A stretch of 64,000 nucleotides of DNA from NCBI RefSeq assembly GCF_000744255.1, contig NZ_JQLO01000001.1, positions 930,001 to 994,000 on the forward strand. The letters are read 5' to 3'. The notes below the pieces were generated by a model that worked only from the letters and a program-made list of their open reading frames with translations, ran no database searches and was not told the DNA's origin. The translations under genes and the position numbers were made by a program. The stretch comes from Carnobacterium divergens DSM 20623. Lineage in GTDB: Bacteria > Bacillota > Bacilli > Lactobacillales > Carnobacteriaceae. Position 1 is the stretch's first letter, and each line of letters begins with the position of its first letter. Positions 50,017 to 59,115 of this stretch are shown one piece after another.

Positions 50017-51225
50017 TTAACGGTGATAGACTTCTAAAGCTTTTGCAACGGCTTTACCAACATGAATTTTTCCACCATGTAATAAAATTGCCGCTTCAAG
50101 AGCGCCCAAAGTTTGCAAGACATTGGCTTTTTGGCTGCTGTATCCCATATTGCCAATACGCCAAATTTTCCCTTTTAATGAACCAAAAGAACTTGCAATT
50201 TCAACGCCAAATTCAGTTAATAATGTTTCCCTAACAGCCTCACCGTCAACCCCTTCAGGAATCTCCACACAAGTAACTGTCACCATCTTACTTTTAGGAT
50301 TGCCAAATAACGTCAAGCCCATAGCAATTAGCCCTTCCATCATTGCTTTCTCATTTAATTGATGGCGTGCGTATCGTGCTTCAAGCCCTTCTTGTTGAAC
50401 AATTCTTAAGCCTTCGTGAATACCATAAATCATGGAAGTCATTTCGGTATGATGATTAATCCGCTCTGCTCCCCAATAGCGTTGAATTTGACTCAAATCA
50501 AGGTAATTACTTTGGATAAAATGGTCATTTCTAAATTGATCAGATAATCCTAATTCCATTTGATAACGATCAGTTAAGCATTCTTCCACTCGCTCATTAT
50601 AAGTAATCGGCGCCATCCCTGAGGGAACACTAAGACATTTTTGAGTGCCACCAATGGCAATATCGATACACCATTCATCAACCTTAACTGGTGCTCCGGC
50701 AAAAGTTGCCACTGCGTCAACTAAAAATAAACATCCATTTTTACGACAAAAATGACCGATTTCTTTTAATTCTTGGATTTGACCTGTAGAAGTTTCACCA
50801 TGAACCATAGCTACTATTTTTGGATTAAATTCTTTGATAGTGTCAATAACTTCTGTTGGTTCAAAAGTTTCTCCCCACTCTTTTTCAATTAACTTAATTT
50901 CTGCCCCTGCACGTTCTGCTAATTCAACAAACAAATAGCCAAAACGACCATAGGCAGGAATCAGAACACGATCGCCTTTTTCTATTAAGCCAAACATAGC
51001 TGCTTCTAAACCAGATCTTGACGTTCCATCAACAACAAAAGCTTGTTTATTCTTAGTTTCAAAAGGGGTTTTCAATAATGTTGAAACTTCTCCCATAATT
51101 TCAAAAAAAGCTGGATCATATTGCCCTAAAATAGGTGTTGCAAGTGCTCTTAAAACTCTTGGCTCTGCTTCAACTGGACCTGGTGTCATAATGGTTCTTT
51201 TCGGTACTGAAAGTTCTTTAATCAT
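50017..51225 (-). CDS. pucG: (S)-ureidoglycine-glyoxylate aminotransferase (PucG type)
   Basis: PucG moves the amino group of ureidoglycine to glyoxylate, giving glycine and oxalurate. The 402-residue PLP class V aminotransferase shows MTPGPVEAEPRVLRAL, AYGRFGYLFVELAERAGAE, the cofactor aspartate in LFLVDAVATFAGA and the Schiff-base lysine in IGGTQKCLSVPSG. Alanine-glyoxylate or serine-glyoxylate exchange is possible for close relatives, but the setting among allantoin genes favours PucG. GGGAGG precedes ATG 51225. It is transcribed alone, divergent from pucR. Confidence 0.87.
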   Translation of the reverse strand: MIKELSVPKRTIMTPGPVEAEPRVLRALATPILGQYDPAFFEIMGEVSTLLKTPFETKNKQAFVVDGTSRSGLEAAMFGLIEKGDRVLIPAYGRFGYLFVELAERAGAEIKLIEKEWGETFEPTEVIDTIKEFNPKIVAMVHGETSTGQIQELKEIGHFCRKNGCLFLVDAVATFAGAPVKVDEWCIDIAIGGTQKCLSVPSGMAPITYNERVEECLTDRYQMELGLSDQFRNDHFIQSNYLDLSQIQRYWGAERINHHTEMTSMIYGIHEGLRIVQQEGLEARYARHQLNEKAMMEGLIAMGLTLFGNPKSKMVTVTCVEIPEGVDGEAVRETLLTEFGVEIASSFGSLKGKIWRIGNMGYSSQKANVLQTLGALEAAILLHGGKIHVGKAVAKALEVYHR

Positions 51226-51420
51226 TGATATACCTCCCAAAAGTTTGACAATCTCTACTACTTTCTATTATAAAACAAAGGACTTTGTGATTCTTCATTC
51301 AAAGTATACAATAGATGTTTAAATCTATATTCAAAACGGCTAAAATAACGATTGACTTTTTAATTTACTATCGATAGAATAATACTATCTATTCTTTTAA
51401 GATATGGGGGAACTAATTTT
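51226..51420. promoter_or_regulatory. divergent pucG-pucR control region
   Basis: The pucR promoter is TTGACT (51352-51357), 17 nt, TAGAAT (51375-51380). Two inverted repeats lie between the genes: ACAAAG-GA-CTTTGT at 51275-51288 next to a TATAAT for pucG, and ATAGAT-N6-ATCTAT at 51311-51328. They are candidate PucR binding sites, not proven. Confidence 0.6.
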
Positions 51421-53046
51421 ATGACTACACTAGGGGAAATTTTGACAATTCCACGTTTTTCAACCATTCATACATTAAATAAAAAGGCGGATTTATCAAA
51501 AGTAGTTGATACCATTGAAATATCAGAAACACCTGATGTAGCGCTTTTTTTACCTAAAAATTCATTTTTACTTACAACTGCGATGGTCTTTGAAAATGAT
51601 CCAGCTGGTTTGTGTAGCATGATTCAAAGCTTGCATGATTTACCTGCAGCTGGTATTGGAATCAAACTAGGTCGCTTTATTGATGAAATTGACCCAAAGG
51701 TACTTGAATTTGCAGATAAGCTTCAGTTTCCTATCCTCCAAATTCCGAGTACCGTTACTTTAGGAACGATTTCTCATCAACTGTTGTCTTATATTTGGGA
51801 TCAACAAACAGAAAAACTCAACTATGCATTGGATATTCAAAAGAAATTTGCGAATATGATGATTAAGGACGCAACGCTAGCTTCTTTAATTCGTCACTTA
51901 GGCTCAATTTTAAAACGTCCTGTTTTATTAGTGGACTCTTTTCTTGAAATTGTTGCTGAATCCAGACACTTAAAACAACAACCTCACATTTTAGAGGCTC
52001 ATTTTAATAAAATGATTCCTAAACTTAAAGAGGCGCAAAAATTAGGGAAAGAATACTCATTTATCTTAGAAAGTGATGCCGAACAGCAGCTTTTAGTTTC
52101 TGTATTCCCAGTTCAAACAGGTTCATATTTCCCTTATTTATTAGTTATTTTCAAAGCAGATCAAATTCCTTATCCTTTTTCACAATTTGCAATTGAACAA
52201 GCAAATATTGTGTTATCTTATACCTTATATAAAAATCAAAAATTGTTAGAAAGTAATTTGATATTACGAGAAGATTTCTTTCAACAACTGCTTGAACTAA
52301 GCAATAATGAAAAAATGCTCAACTGGTTAGAGTATGGAAAAGATTATGGACTTAAGTCGTCTACTTCTTATCAAATAGTTTTAGCAACAATTCAGTTAAC
52401 TCTTGAAAATCAAGTGCCCCCAAAAAATCAATCGTATTTAGCTTATCAATGGTTGGAAAAACAGCTAGAAGAAGTCCTTCCAAACGCGTTACTATTTCCA
52501 ATAAAAAATTCAAATTATTATGGGATTCTATTGCAGGACTCTACAGCCAAAATGACCAAACAGTTAGAAGCAATTCACCATAAATTAAAACATTTATTGC
52601 CTCTTCATTTAAGCTTTTTTATTGGAAATACAGTTTCTGAATTATCAGCTTTGCATTTTTCATATAACGAAGCTTTAGAAATCCTGCAACAACAAGAAAA
52701 CAAGTTACATGAATGTACTATTTTAAATCATTACCAATTAAAAGGAATCAACAAATTGGTAGAATACGTGCCAAAAAAAGAAATTGAACATTTTTGCGCT
52801 GTTTACTTAAAAACGCTAGCTTTTCCTAAAGAAGAAACGTTAATTGAACTACGGAAAACATTAAAAGTCTATCTGGAGTGTCAGTGTGAAATTACTGAAA
52901 CTTCCAAACGGTTATTTATCCATCGTAATACCGTAAAATATCGCATAGCAAAGTGTGAAGACTTATTTCAAATGCCAATCAACGATCCGGACTTTTCATT
53001 AAAAGTAAGACTTGCATTGGTTCTCTCGGAGCCTAAAAATGACTAA
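51421..53046 (+). CDS. pucR: PucR-family purine catabolism regulator
   Basis: PucR senses allantoin-pathway intermediates and activates catabolic genes in Bacillus. The 541-residue protein has an N-terminal PucR domain (TLGEILTIPRFSTIHTL, GIGIKLGRFIDEIDPKVLEFA), a central GAF/GGDEF-like region (about 150-450) and the C-terminal HTH_30 domain CEITETSKRLFIHRNTVKYRI. Ribosome site GGGGGA is weak but correctly placed for ATG 51421. It diverges from pucG and lies between the two halves of the allantoin cluster, so it is the likely local regulator. Confidence 0.9.
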   Translation: MTTLGEILTIPRFSTIHTLNKKADLSKVVDTIEISETPDVALFLPKNSFLLTTAMVFENDPAGLCSMIQSLHDLPAAGIGIKLGRFIDEIDPKVLEFADKLQFPILQIPSTVTLGTISHQLLSYIWDQQTEKLNYALDIQKKFANMMIKDATLASLIRHLGSILKRPVLLVDSFLEIVAESRHLKQQPHILEAHFNKMIPKLKEAQKLGKEYSFILESDAEQQLLVSVFPVQTGSYFPYLLVIFKADQIPYPFSQFAIEQANIVLSYTLYKNQKLLESNLILREDFFQQLLELSNNEKMLNWLEYGKDYGLKSSTSYQIVLATIQLTLENQVPPKNQSYLAYQWLEKQLEEVLPNALLFPIKNSNYYGILLQDSTAKMTKQLEAIHHKLKHLLPLHLSFFIGNTVSELSALHFSYNEALEILQQQENKLHECTILNHYQLKGINKLVEYVPKKEIEHFCAVYLKTLAFPKEETLIELRKTLKVYLECQCEITETSKRLFIHRNTVKYRIAKCEDLFQMPINDPDFSLKVRLALVLSEPKND

Positions 53047-53055
53047 CAACTAACG

Positions 53056-53090
53056 CAAAAACCTCCAAGATTTTTGGAGGTTTTTTTTCT
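53056..53090. terminator. bidirectional terminator between pucR and carbamate kinase
   Basis: The stem AAAACCTCCAA / TTGGAGGTTTT with flanking A- and T-tracts serves both convergent genes. Confidence 0.88.
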
Positions 53091-54034
53091 TATTTATTTG
53101 GAACAATTCTTGTCCCTGCATGACCAGCTAAGGCTGCCACTGCTTCATCTAAAGAACAAATAATGGCTTCTTTTCCACCAGCTGCAAACGCAATCGCAGC
53201 TTCCATTTTAGGTCCCATACTACCATCTGCAAAATGCCCTTCACTCATATATCTTTCAGCATCTGCAAGAGCAACTTCTTCTAATTTTAATTGATCTGGT
53301 TTTCCGTAATTTAAATAAACATTAGGAACATCCGTTAAAATCATAAAGACATCTGCATCTGTTTGTTCAGATAATGTTAAGGCTGAACGATCCTTATCAA
53401 TAACAGCCTCCACACCTTCTAATAAGTTTTGCTGATTTCGAATAACTGGGATTCCGCCTCCACCTGCACAAATGACGATTTGATTCTGTTCGATTAAGGT
53501 TTTAATTGCTTCAACTCCGTGAATTTTAATTGGTTTAGGTGAAGGAACCAAACGACGATAACCACGACCCGCGTCTTCCCCCATGGTCCAATTTTTTTCA
53601 GCTACTAGCTGTTTGCTCTCTTCTTCTGTGAAAAAAACACCAATAGGTTTCGTTGGATTTTGAAAGGCACTATCCGCTGGATCGACTTCGGTTTCAGTGA
53701 CAAGAGTCACTACTCCAGCAGTTTCTCCGCTTAATTGAAGTGCATTTTTTAATGTTTGTTCCATCATGTACCCGATAAAGCCTTGCGATTCAGCACTGCA
53801 AACATCGATTGGTAAAGCTGGAACAACAGCTTTTGCTTCTTCATTTTGACGTAAAATATTGCCAACTTGAGGCCCATTTCCATGAGTAACAATCACTTTG
53901 TGACCTGCTTTTTTTACATTTGCAATTAAATCTGAACTAATTTGTACATTTTTTAATTGATTTTCATAAGTTGCTTCTTGATTTGGACGCAATATGGCAT
54001 TTCCGCCAAGTGCGATTACAACACGTTTCCCCAC
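53090..54034 (-). CDS. arcC: carbamate kinase (allantoin-pathway AllK role)
   Basis: The enzyme converts carbamoyl phosphate and ADP to ATP, ammonia and CO2. The 314-residue protein has VIALGGNAILRPNQEAT, VTHGNGPQVGNILRQN, CAGGGGIPVI and DKDRSALTLSEQTDADVFMILTD as its nucleotide and substrate sites, in separate motifs. It is last in the oxamate carbamoyltransferase gene block, so here it probably draws carbamoyl phosphate from oxalurate, not from arginine. Start is GTG 54034 with AGGAGG upstream. No arc deiminase genes are nearby. Confidence 0.94.
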   Translation of the reverse strand: MGKRVVIALGGNAILRPNQEATYENQLKNVQISSDLIANVKKAGHKVIVTHGNGPQVGNILRQNEEAKAVVPALPIDVCSAESQGFIGYMMEQTLKNALQLSGETAGVVTLVTETEVDPADSAFQNPTKPIGVFFTEEESKQLVAEKNWTMGEDAGRGYRRLVPSPKPIKIHGVEAIKTLIEQNQIVICAGGGGIPVIRNQQNLLEGVEAVIDKDRSALTLSEQTDADVFMILTDVPNVYLNYGKPDQLKLEEVALADAERYMSEGHFADGSMGPKMEAAIAFAAGGKEAIICSLDEAVAALAGHAGTRIVPNK

Positions 54035-54045
54035 TCTTATTCCTC

Positions 54046-54909
54046 CTAATATTGCTGTTTTTCTTTAATAAACAATCCCAGTAGAATTCCAGTCAATGTA
54101 TCTAAACCAGAGGTATGTCCAGTTGTTGATAGTTGCTTGATAAGGTACTTCAATTGAGTATTCTGTTTTTTATTTGTTTTCAGTTCACTTAATAAGTCAT
54201 TAATTGTGGTAGTGAATTGATTTGAAAGGGATACTTTTAAATAGGCTTTGCCAATGTCAGTTGTAAGGGTTTCGGTGGATAATAGCAGGTTTAATTGCTT
54301 TCTAACATTTTGGGATAATATTTGATAAGCTGTATCAACACTTAATAAACCGACTAGAAGATCATCTCCAGATGGTGTTTCCCCTTCACCGCGGCCTATA
54401 AAATAACGTAGCCCAGCTTCTATCTGATTTTCATCACTACTTTGTAATTGATTAAAAGCATTCGTAAATCGTTGGTCGTAGCCTGCCAACTCATGATTTA
54501 ATGGTGGCTTGTTTCCAAAACCATTTTTCCCTGATAAATCATTAACGAAGCGTGTTAGCTCTTCAATTTGTAAAAAATCAACAGATGTTACTATTTCTCC
54601 CTCTGAACAAAAATCAATGGTATAATCTAATGAAATTTTTATCCTCTCATCCTCACTAAGCCACTTATTGTTTTTAAAAATAAATAGTTGATTTAAATGA
54701 AGTTGCTGGATTAATTCTTGAGTATGACTAAGTGTTAAATGGACTGCAAAAGGCAACTCCCCATTTTTATTTGTCCCTATAAAGAGCAAATCCTCCCCAT
54801 TTGATAAATTCAAACCATTTTTAAAAAGACTGTGAACCCTCCAACTTGAGTTTTCATGTAAAAAAAATTTTAGATAACTTGATTTTTTTTGAGGATAGAA
54901 TACTAACAT
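54046..54909 (-). CDS. allH: DUF2877 protein, putative oxamate carbamoyltransferase subunit AllH
   Basis: The 287-residue protein carries the DUF2877 signatures FIGRGEGETPSGDDLLVGLL and TGHTSGLDTLTGILLGLF. In E. coli, YlbF (AllH) with FdrA (AllF) and YlbE (AllG) form oxamate carbamoyltransferase. The same three-gene set next to carbamate kinase occurs here, so I assign that role by synteny. The N-terminal half is less conserved. Its individual contribution to the complex is unknown. It lies 11 bases upstream of the carbamate kinase gene and 19 downstream of the DUF1116 gene. Confidence 0.82.
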   Translation of the reverse strand: MLVFYPQKKSSYLKFFLHENSSWRVHSLFKNGLNLSNGEDLLFIGTNKNGELPFAVHLTLSHTQELIQQLHLNQLFIFKNNKWLSEDERIKISLDYTIDFCSEGEIVTSVDFLQIEELTRFVNDLSGKNGFGNKPPLNHELAGYDQRFTNAFNQLQSSDENQIEAGLRYFIGRGEGETPSGDDLLVGLLSVDTAYQILSQNVRKQLNLLLSTETLTTDIGKAYLKVSLSNQFTTTINDLLSELKTNKKQNTQLKYLIKQLSTTGHTSGLDTLTGILLGLFIKEKQQY

Positions 54910-54928
54910 CTGATGCGCCTCACTTTAT

Positions 54929-56191
54929 TTAGATTTTCATACCTAATTTTTTAGCATAAGCAACAATTGCTTTTTCAAAGCATTCAACAGGTGGATGAAC
55001 TGTTCCAGCCCCAATTTGTCCTGCTCCAGCTTTAATATTAGCAATTCCAGTATTGATTACTGGAGTAATTCCTGTTTCAACTACTTTTCTAGCATCAATT
55101 CCAAGACAAATACCTTGGAAATCCCATGTAGGAACTGGGAAATTTGGATTTTGATCAATCACGATTTCCAACATTTCATTGCTGATTGCTAGAGCATCAT
55201 TAAAACCGCCTGTCCCAACAAAACGAGTCACGGCAGGAGCCGCAATCATCGCCATTCCTCCAACTCCAAAAGTTTCAGTAATGGCACTATCTCCCATGTC
55301 TGGACTAGCATCTTCCCCTGAAAAACCAGTAAAGTACAAACCTTGCGGAGTATTAACAGGACCTGTAAACCATTCGTCCCCCATTCCACTAATTCGGATA
55401 CCAAAATTTTCTCCATTCCGGCACATTGCGGTTACAATTGTTCCTTCTTGAATCATACGGGCGCCGTCCATAATAGCTTTACTTGCTGCCATCATAATAT
55501 TTAAGAAGAATTGATCCGTATCTGCTAAAAATTTGATGACTTCTTGACGTTCTTTTTCATCAATATCTAAACCGACAATAATCGGTGCCATTTCTTTAAG
55601 GAATGCAAGGGATGCTGCAATATTACGTTGGTGGAATTCATCTCCCATTGCAATTGCTTTTGCAATTAAAACATTTAAGTTCATCCCATTTTCAATAGTA
55701 CGGATAGCTTTTCCTAATACTGGTCCTAAAACATCACGCATCCAACGTAAGCGGGTAATAACTTCATCTGAGTAAGCTCCAAAACGTAGTACCGCTCCAA
55801 TTCCTTCGTTCATTGTACAGTAAGCTACATTGTGATCTGTTTTATTTTCTACAACAAAAACGGGCATATTTCCAGAGGTAATTCCCCCCATTGGTCCAAC
55901 AGCATCAACATGGTGACACGGAATAAATTCAATGTGACCCTGTTCTAGTAACGTACGTGCGTCCTCTTCTGTCGTTTCCCATTCTTCAAATAAAACAGCT
56001 CCGATACAAGAGCCTTTCATTGGGTCTGGCATATTTTCCCATTTAATTGGAGGACCTGCATGTAGTAAAACTTTTCCATTTAATACTGGAATCACTTCTT
56101 TTGCTGGCACCACATCTAATAAAAAGGGAGAAGATGCCACTACTTTTGCTGCAACAGCTTTATTTGCTTCGTCAATTGTTTGATAAGTCAT
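54929..56191 (-). CDS. allG: DUF1116 protein, putative oxamate carbamoyltransferase subunit AllG
   Basis: The 420-residue protein matches DUF1116 (YlbE): LLHAGPPIKWENMPDPMKGS, HVDAVGPMGGITSGNMPVF, NEGIGAVLRFGAYSDEVITRL and AAPAVTRFVGTGGFNDAL. Together with the FdrA and DUF2877 genes it should form the enzyme that splits oxalurate into oxamate and carbamoyl phosphate, as shown for E. coli AllFGH. AGGAGG precedes ATG 56191. It is the middle gene of the block; the cytosolic location is inferred from the absence of signals. Confidence 0.85.
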   Translation of the reverse strand: MTYQTIDEANKAVAAKVVASSPFLLDVVPAKEVIPVLNGKVLLHAGPPIKWENMPDPMKGSCIGAVLFEEWETTEEDARTLLEQGHIEFIPCHHVDAVGPMGGITSGNMPVFVVENKTDHNVAYCTMNEGIGAVLRFGAYSDEVITRLRWMRDVLGPVLGKAIRTIENGMNLNVLIAKAIAMGDEFHQRNIAASLAFLKEMAPIIVGLDIDEKERQEVIKFLADTDQFFLNIMMAASKAIMDGARMIQEGTIVTAMCRNGENFGIRISGMGDEWFTGPVNTPQGLYFTGFSGEDASPDMGDSAITETFGVGGMAMIAAPAVTRFVGTGGFNDALAISNEMLEIVIDQNPNFPVPTWDFQGICLGIDARKVVETGITPVINTGIANIKAGAGQIGAGTVHPPVECFEKAIVAYAKKLGMKI

Positions 56192-56249
56192 AATATCCTT
56201 TACCTCCTAAATAATTTAACCTAGATTCATTTTTGATTGTTTCTTTTTC

Positions 56250-58004
56250 TTATGCATGGTAATGATTTAAGAAGTATAATACTTTTTGTAATTTAAGATC
56301 GCCACCAGCAACTGGTTTCCAATTAAATTGAAGTGCTTTCCCACCTGTTTCACGAATTGCATCTGAAAAGCTCTTTAAACCTAAGTTGATAACATATGGT
56401 TTTTCAGATAACATGTCTAACACTCTTTCAGAAGGCGTATTTTCTTCACTTGTTGTTTCTTTTTCTATTGTTTTTATTTCTTTATGACTATCATTAATTT
56501 TTAAGCCTAAGATACCAAGTGCCGTACGAACAGCTTGATTGTTGCTATCACATACCAAAACACCAGCTTCTTCTAAGAGTTGTTTTTGATGGAAGAAATT
56601 TTGTGGATCACTTGTAGTACCCACAACGGTACCAATTACAATTAATTCTCTACCTTTTGCTTTCGCCTTTGCAATTGTTTCTTTAATAGTTGGTGCTAAG
56701 GCTGTCGCCATATCGTCATGTGCACCATACCCTAAAACAACATCCAGTAAAATAATCGCAGTTGTTTCATCATCGGCTGCTTGCTGAATCATTTCAATTC
56801 GTTTTTCTGGATCAATCATTGGATGAGGTTTCCCTTGAGTGTACATATCATCGCCTAAATCAATGACTTCATTTCCATCCGTTTTTAATACAAAACCATC
56901 TTTTTTAATTAAGCCATCTTCTAATTTCATTGCATCTGCAATCAACATTGCGGTTTCACTAGCCAATGTTCCACCTGAATAATACCCTTTAATGTGTTTT
57001 TGACTATCCTGTAAGTGAACCGTTGGAATTTCAATTTCTTCAGACATCACTTCGATTGGTTGATGATTTAAGAGGTCCACAGCAATTCTTGCGGTCTCTT
57101 CTAATGTATAAGCATGATATAAATTTTCTTCATGATACGTTGGTTTTTCACCTAAGAAAATCGTTACAACAGGCTTTGTTACATTACGAAGGGCTGCTAA
57201 AACTTTATCACGAACGGCTTTTGCAGGTGGCTTTGAAATGACTACGATTACTTCAGTATTTGCATCTTTTTCTAAAGCTGCAATACTATCTAACATCGTA
57301 ATGCCGCCAATTTTTTCTGATAAATCGCGTCCACCTGTTCCGATTGCATTTGTAACACCTGCACCTAATTTATCAATTAAAGTAGATACTTCTTGTATAC
57401 CTGTTCCTGAAGCACCAACAATCCCGATTTTCCCTGGTCGAACAATATTTGTAAATGCCATTGGTACACCATTGATAATTCCTGTACCACAATCTGGACC
57501 CATAACAAGTAGGTCTTTTTCATGGGCTTTTTGTTTTAAATGCAATTCATCTTCAATCGATACATTATCACTGAAAATAAAAACGTTTAGTCCTTCATCA
57601 AGAGCTGTTTCTGCTTCAAGCGCAGCATAGGTTCCAGGAATAGAAAGCATTGCGATATTTGCATCCTTACCAATTTTCATGGCTTTATCCCATGTATGAA
57701 TCGTTTCTTCTGCAGCCTCATTGCTTGAAGTTGCTTGAGAAAGTAGGAAGGCATCGATTTCCTCTAAAACAGTAGGAACAATTTCTTCACTTTCAATGTC
57801 TAATACAATTGCCATATCGTTAGCCGATGCTGCTTCTAATTCAGGGGTTCTAAGACCGCTACCACCAAAAATATCTTTATTCGCTGGTGTTGCCATCATA
57901 ATGGACACACGGTTGATTCCGTCCATTGTGTTGATTTTATTTGTTAATAGCATTAATACAACTGAATCTTGATAAGCATTTTCTTTAATTATTGTGTGTA
58001 ACAT
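56250..58004 (-). CDS. fdrA: FdrA family protein, putative oxamate carbamoyltransferase subunit AllF
   Basis: The 584-residue protein has a succinyl-CoA-synthetase-like fold, with IVGASGTGIQEVSTLIDKLG, AIGTGGRDLSEKIGG, MGPDCGTGIINGVPMAF and the C-terminal half GYYSGGTLASETAMLI and DVVLGYGAHDDMATALAP. Despite its name, FdrA is not a fumarate reductase part; in E. coli it is AllF of oxamate carbamoyltransferase. The full length is present, including the C-terminal FdrA tail (GLKSFSDAIRETGG). GAGGAAAT precedes ATG 58004. It heads the transferase block after the two allD genes. Confidence 0.87.
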   Translation of the reverse strand: MLHTIIKENAYQDSVVLMLLTNKINTMDGINRVSIMMATPANKDIFGGSGLRTPELEAASANDMAIVLDIESEEIVPTVLEEIDAFLLSQATSSNEAAEETIHTWDKAMKIGKDANIAMLSIPGTYAALEAETALDEGLNVFIFSDNVSIEDELHLKQKAHEKDLLVMGPDCGTGIINGVPMAFTNIVRPGKIGIVGASGTGIQEVSTLIDKLGAGVTNAIGTGGRDLSEKIGGITMLDSIAALEKDANTEVIVVISKPPAKAVRDKVLAALRNVTKPVVTIFLGEKPTYHEENLYHAYTLEETARIAVDLLNHQPIEVMSEEIEIPTVHLQDSQKHIKGYYSGGTLASETAMLIADAMKLEDGLIKKDGFVLKTDGNEVIDLGDDMYTQGKPHPMIDPEKRIEMIQQAADDETTAIILLDVVLGYGAHDDMATALAPTIKETIAKAKAKGRELIVIGTVVGTTSDPQNFFHQKQLLEEAGVLVCDSNNQAVRTALGILGLKINDSHKEIKTIEKETTSEENTPSERVLDMLSEKPYVINLGLKSFSDAIRETGGKALQFNWKPVAGGDLKLQKVLYFLNHYHA

Positions 58005-58044
58005 ATCTTATTTCCTCGCAATCTTATCATTTTAATTGAGTGAG

Positions 58045-59094
58045 TTACTCAGCAAATTTATTTTTATGGTCGTATTTATTCTCATGGATTGTGTCACTGA
58101 TTAAATAAGTGTAAATATCATCTACTAATTCAATTCCCAATTCTTCATAGCGCGTTTCTCTTAAACGACCACGTTCTCCTGGGAAATTTACCTCAGTAAA
58201 GCCATTAGCAGGAGTGATTTCTTTTAATTCATCTAACATCTGTGAGATATTTTGCTTAAATTCTGTTAAATCAGTAAAAAATGCTGGATTGAACACTATA
58301 TGCAGTTGTCCTAATTCACGCCCGTTGGATAAGTCATGATACATTGATGAAACATGTTTGCCAAAAGGTAAACCCAATAAAACACCTGATAAAATATCTA
58401 CCATCATCATTAAGCCTGATCCTTTTGGACCAGCAATTGGAAGCAAAGCATTAACTTTGGTTGGATCTGTGGTTGGTTCGCCATTTTCATCTACTGCCCA
58501 CGTATTGGGTATCGGTTCTTTTTTAGATCGAGCATGTAACACTTTTCCCCATGCTTGAACCGTTGTTGCCATATCAAAAGTAATCATCCGTTCATCGGCT
58601 GATGGTGCTGCAAATGCAATAGGATTAGTCCCGTAGTAGGCTTCACTACCACCAAAAGGAACCACCATTGGATCTGACTGACAGACTGACAAAGCAACTA
58701 AATCTTCTTGAGCCGCCATTTCAACAAAGTAAGCCAAGGCCCCACTATGAGACATATTGCGAATACCGACTGCACCTATGCCAGTTTCTTTTGCCATCTT
58801 CATTGCTTCACTCATTGCTTTAGTAGCAGCTACATGACCTGAACCGTTGTCTGCTTCAAAAATCCCACAACTCGGAGCTGTTTTTTTGAATTCAAAATGA
58901 GGTTGATTGGTAATCCCACCTTTTGCAATGCGTTCCGCATAATATTCCACCCGAACTGCGCCATGAGAATGAATGCCTCTAGCATCTGCAAAGGTTAAAA
59001 CATCACTAACAATTTCAGCCTGTTCTTTACTTAAACCCGCTCGTTGAATTTTAGTTTGAATCAATTGATGTAGTTCTTTTTTTGATAGTTTCAA
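58045..59094 (-). CDS. allD: ureidoglycolate dehydrogenase-like protein, copy 2
   Basis: This family oxidises ureidoglycolate to oxalurate with NAD+. The 349-residue protein belongs to the Ldh_2 (malate/L-lactate dehydrogenase) family, with DARGIHSHGAVRVEYYAERIAKGG split around its catalytic histidine, GHVAATKAMSEAM, MSHSGALAYFVEMAA and CQSDPMVVPFGGSEAYYGTNPIAFAAP. It is a close paralogue of the upstream copy. The start is TTG 59094, with AAAGGAGGG five nt upstream. One copy may use another 2-hydroxyacid. It precedes fdrA on the same transcript. Confidence 0.85.
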   Translation of the reverse strand: MKLSKKELHQLIQTKIQRAGLSKEQAEIVSDVLTFADARGIHSHGAVRVEYYAERIAKGGITNQPHFEFKKTAPSCGIFEADNGSGHVAATKAMSEAMKMAKETGIGAVGIRNMSHSGALAYFVEMAAQEDLVALSVCQSDPMVVPFGGSEAYYGTNPIAFAAPSADERMITFDMATTVQAWGKVLHARSKKEPIPNTWAVDENGEPTTDPTKVNALLPIAGPKGSGLMMMVDILSGVLLGLPFGKHVSSMYHDLSNGRELGQLHIVFNPAFFTDLTEFKQNISQMLDELKEITPANGFTEVNFPGERGRLRETRYEELGIELVDDIYTYLISDTIHENKYDHKNKFAE

Positions 59095-59115
59095 AGAAAC
59101 CCTCCTTTAGTCCTT

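Noticed and set aside
53090-54034. carbamate kinase as part of an arginine deiminase operon
   Set aside because: No arcA, arcB or arcD is near. The gene follows the oxamate carbamoyltransferase set.
56250-58004. FdrA as part of fumarate reductase
   Set aside because: The sequence is a succinyl-CoA-synthetase-like FdrA protein, and its neighbours are allantoin genes. The old name is misleading.
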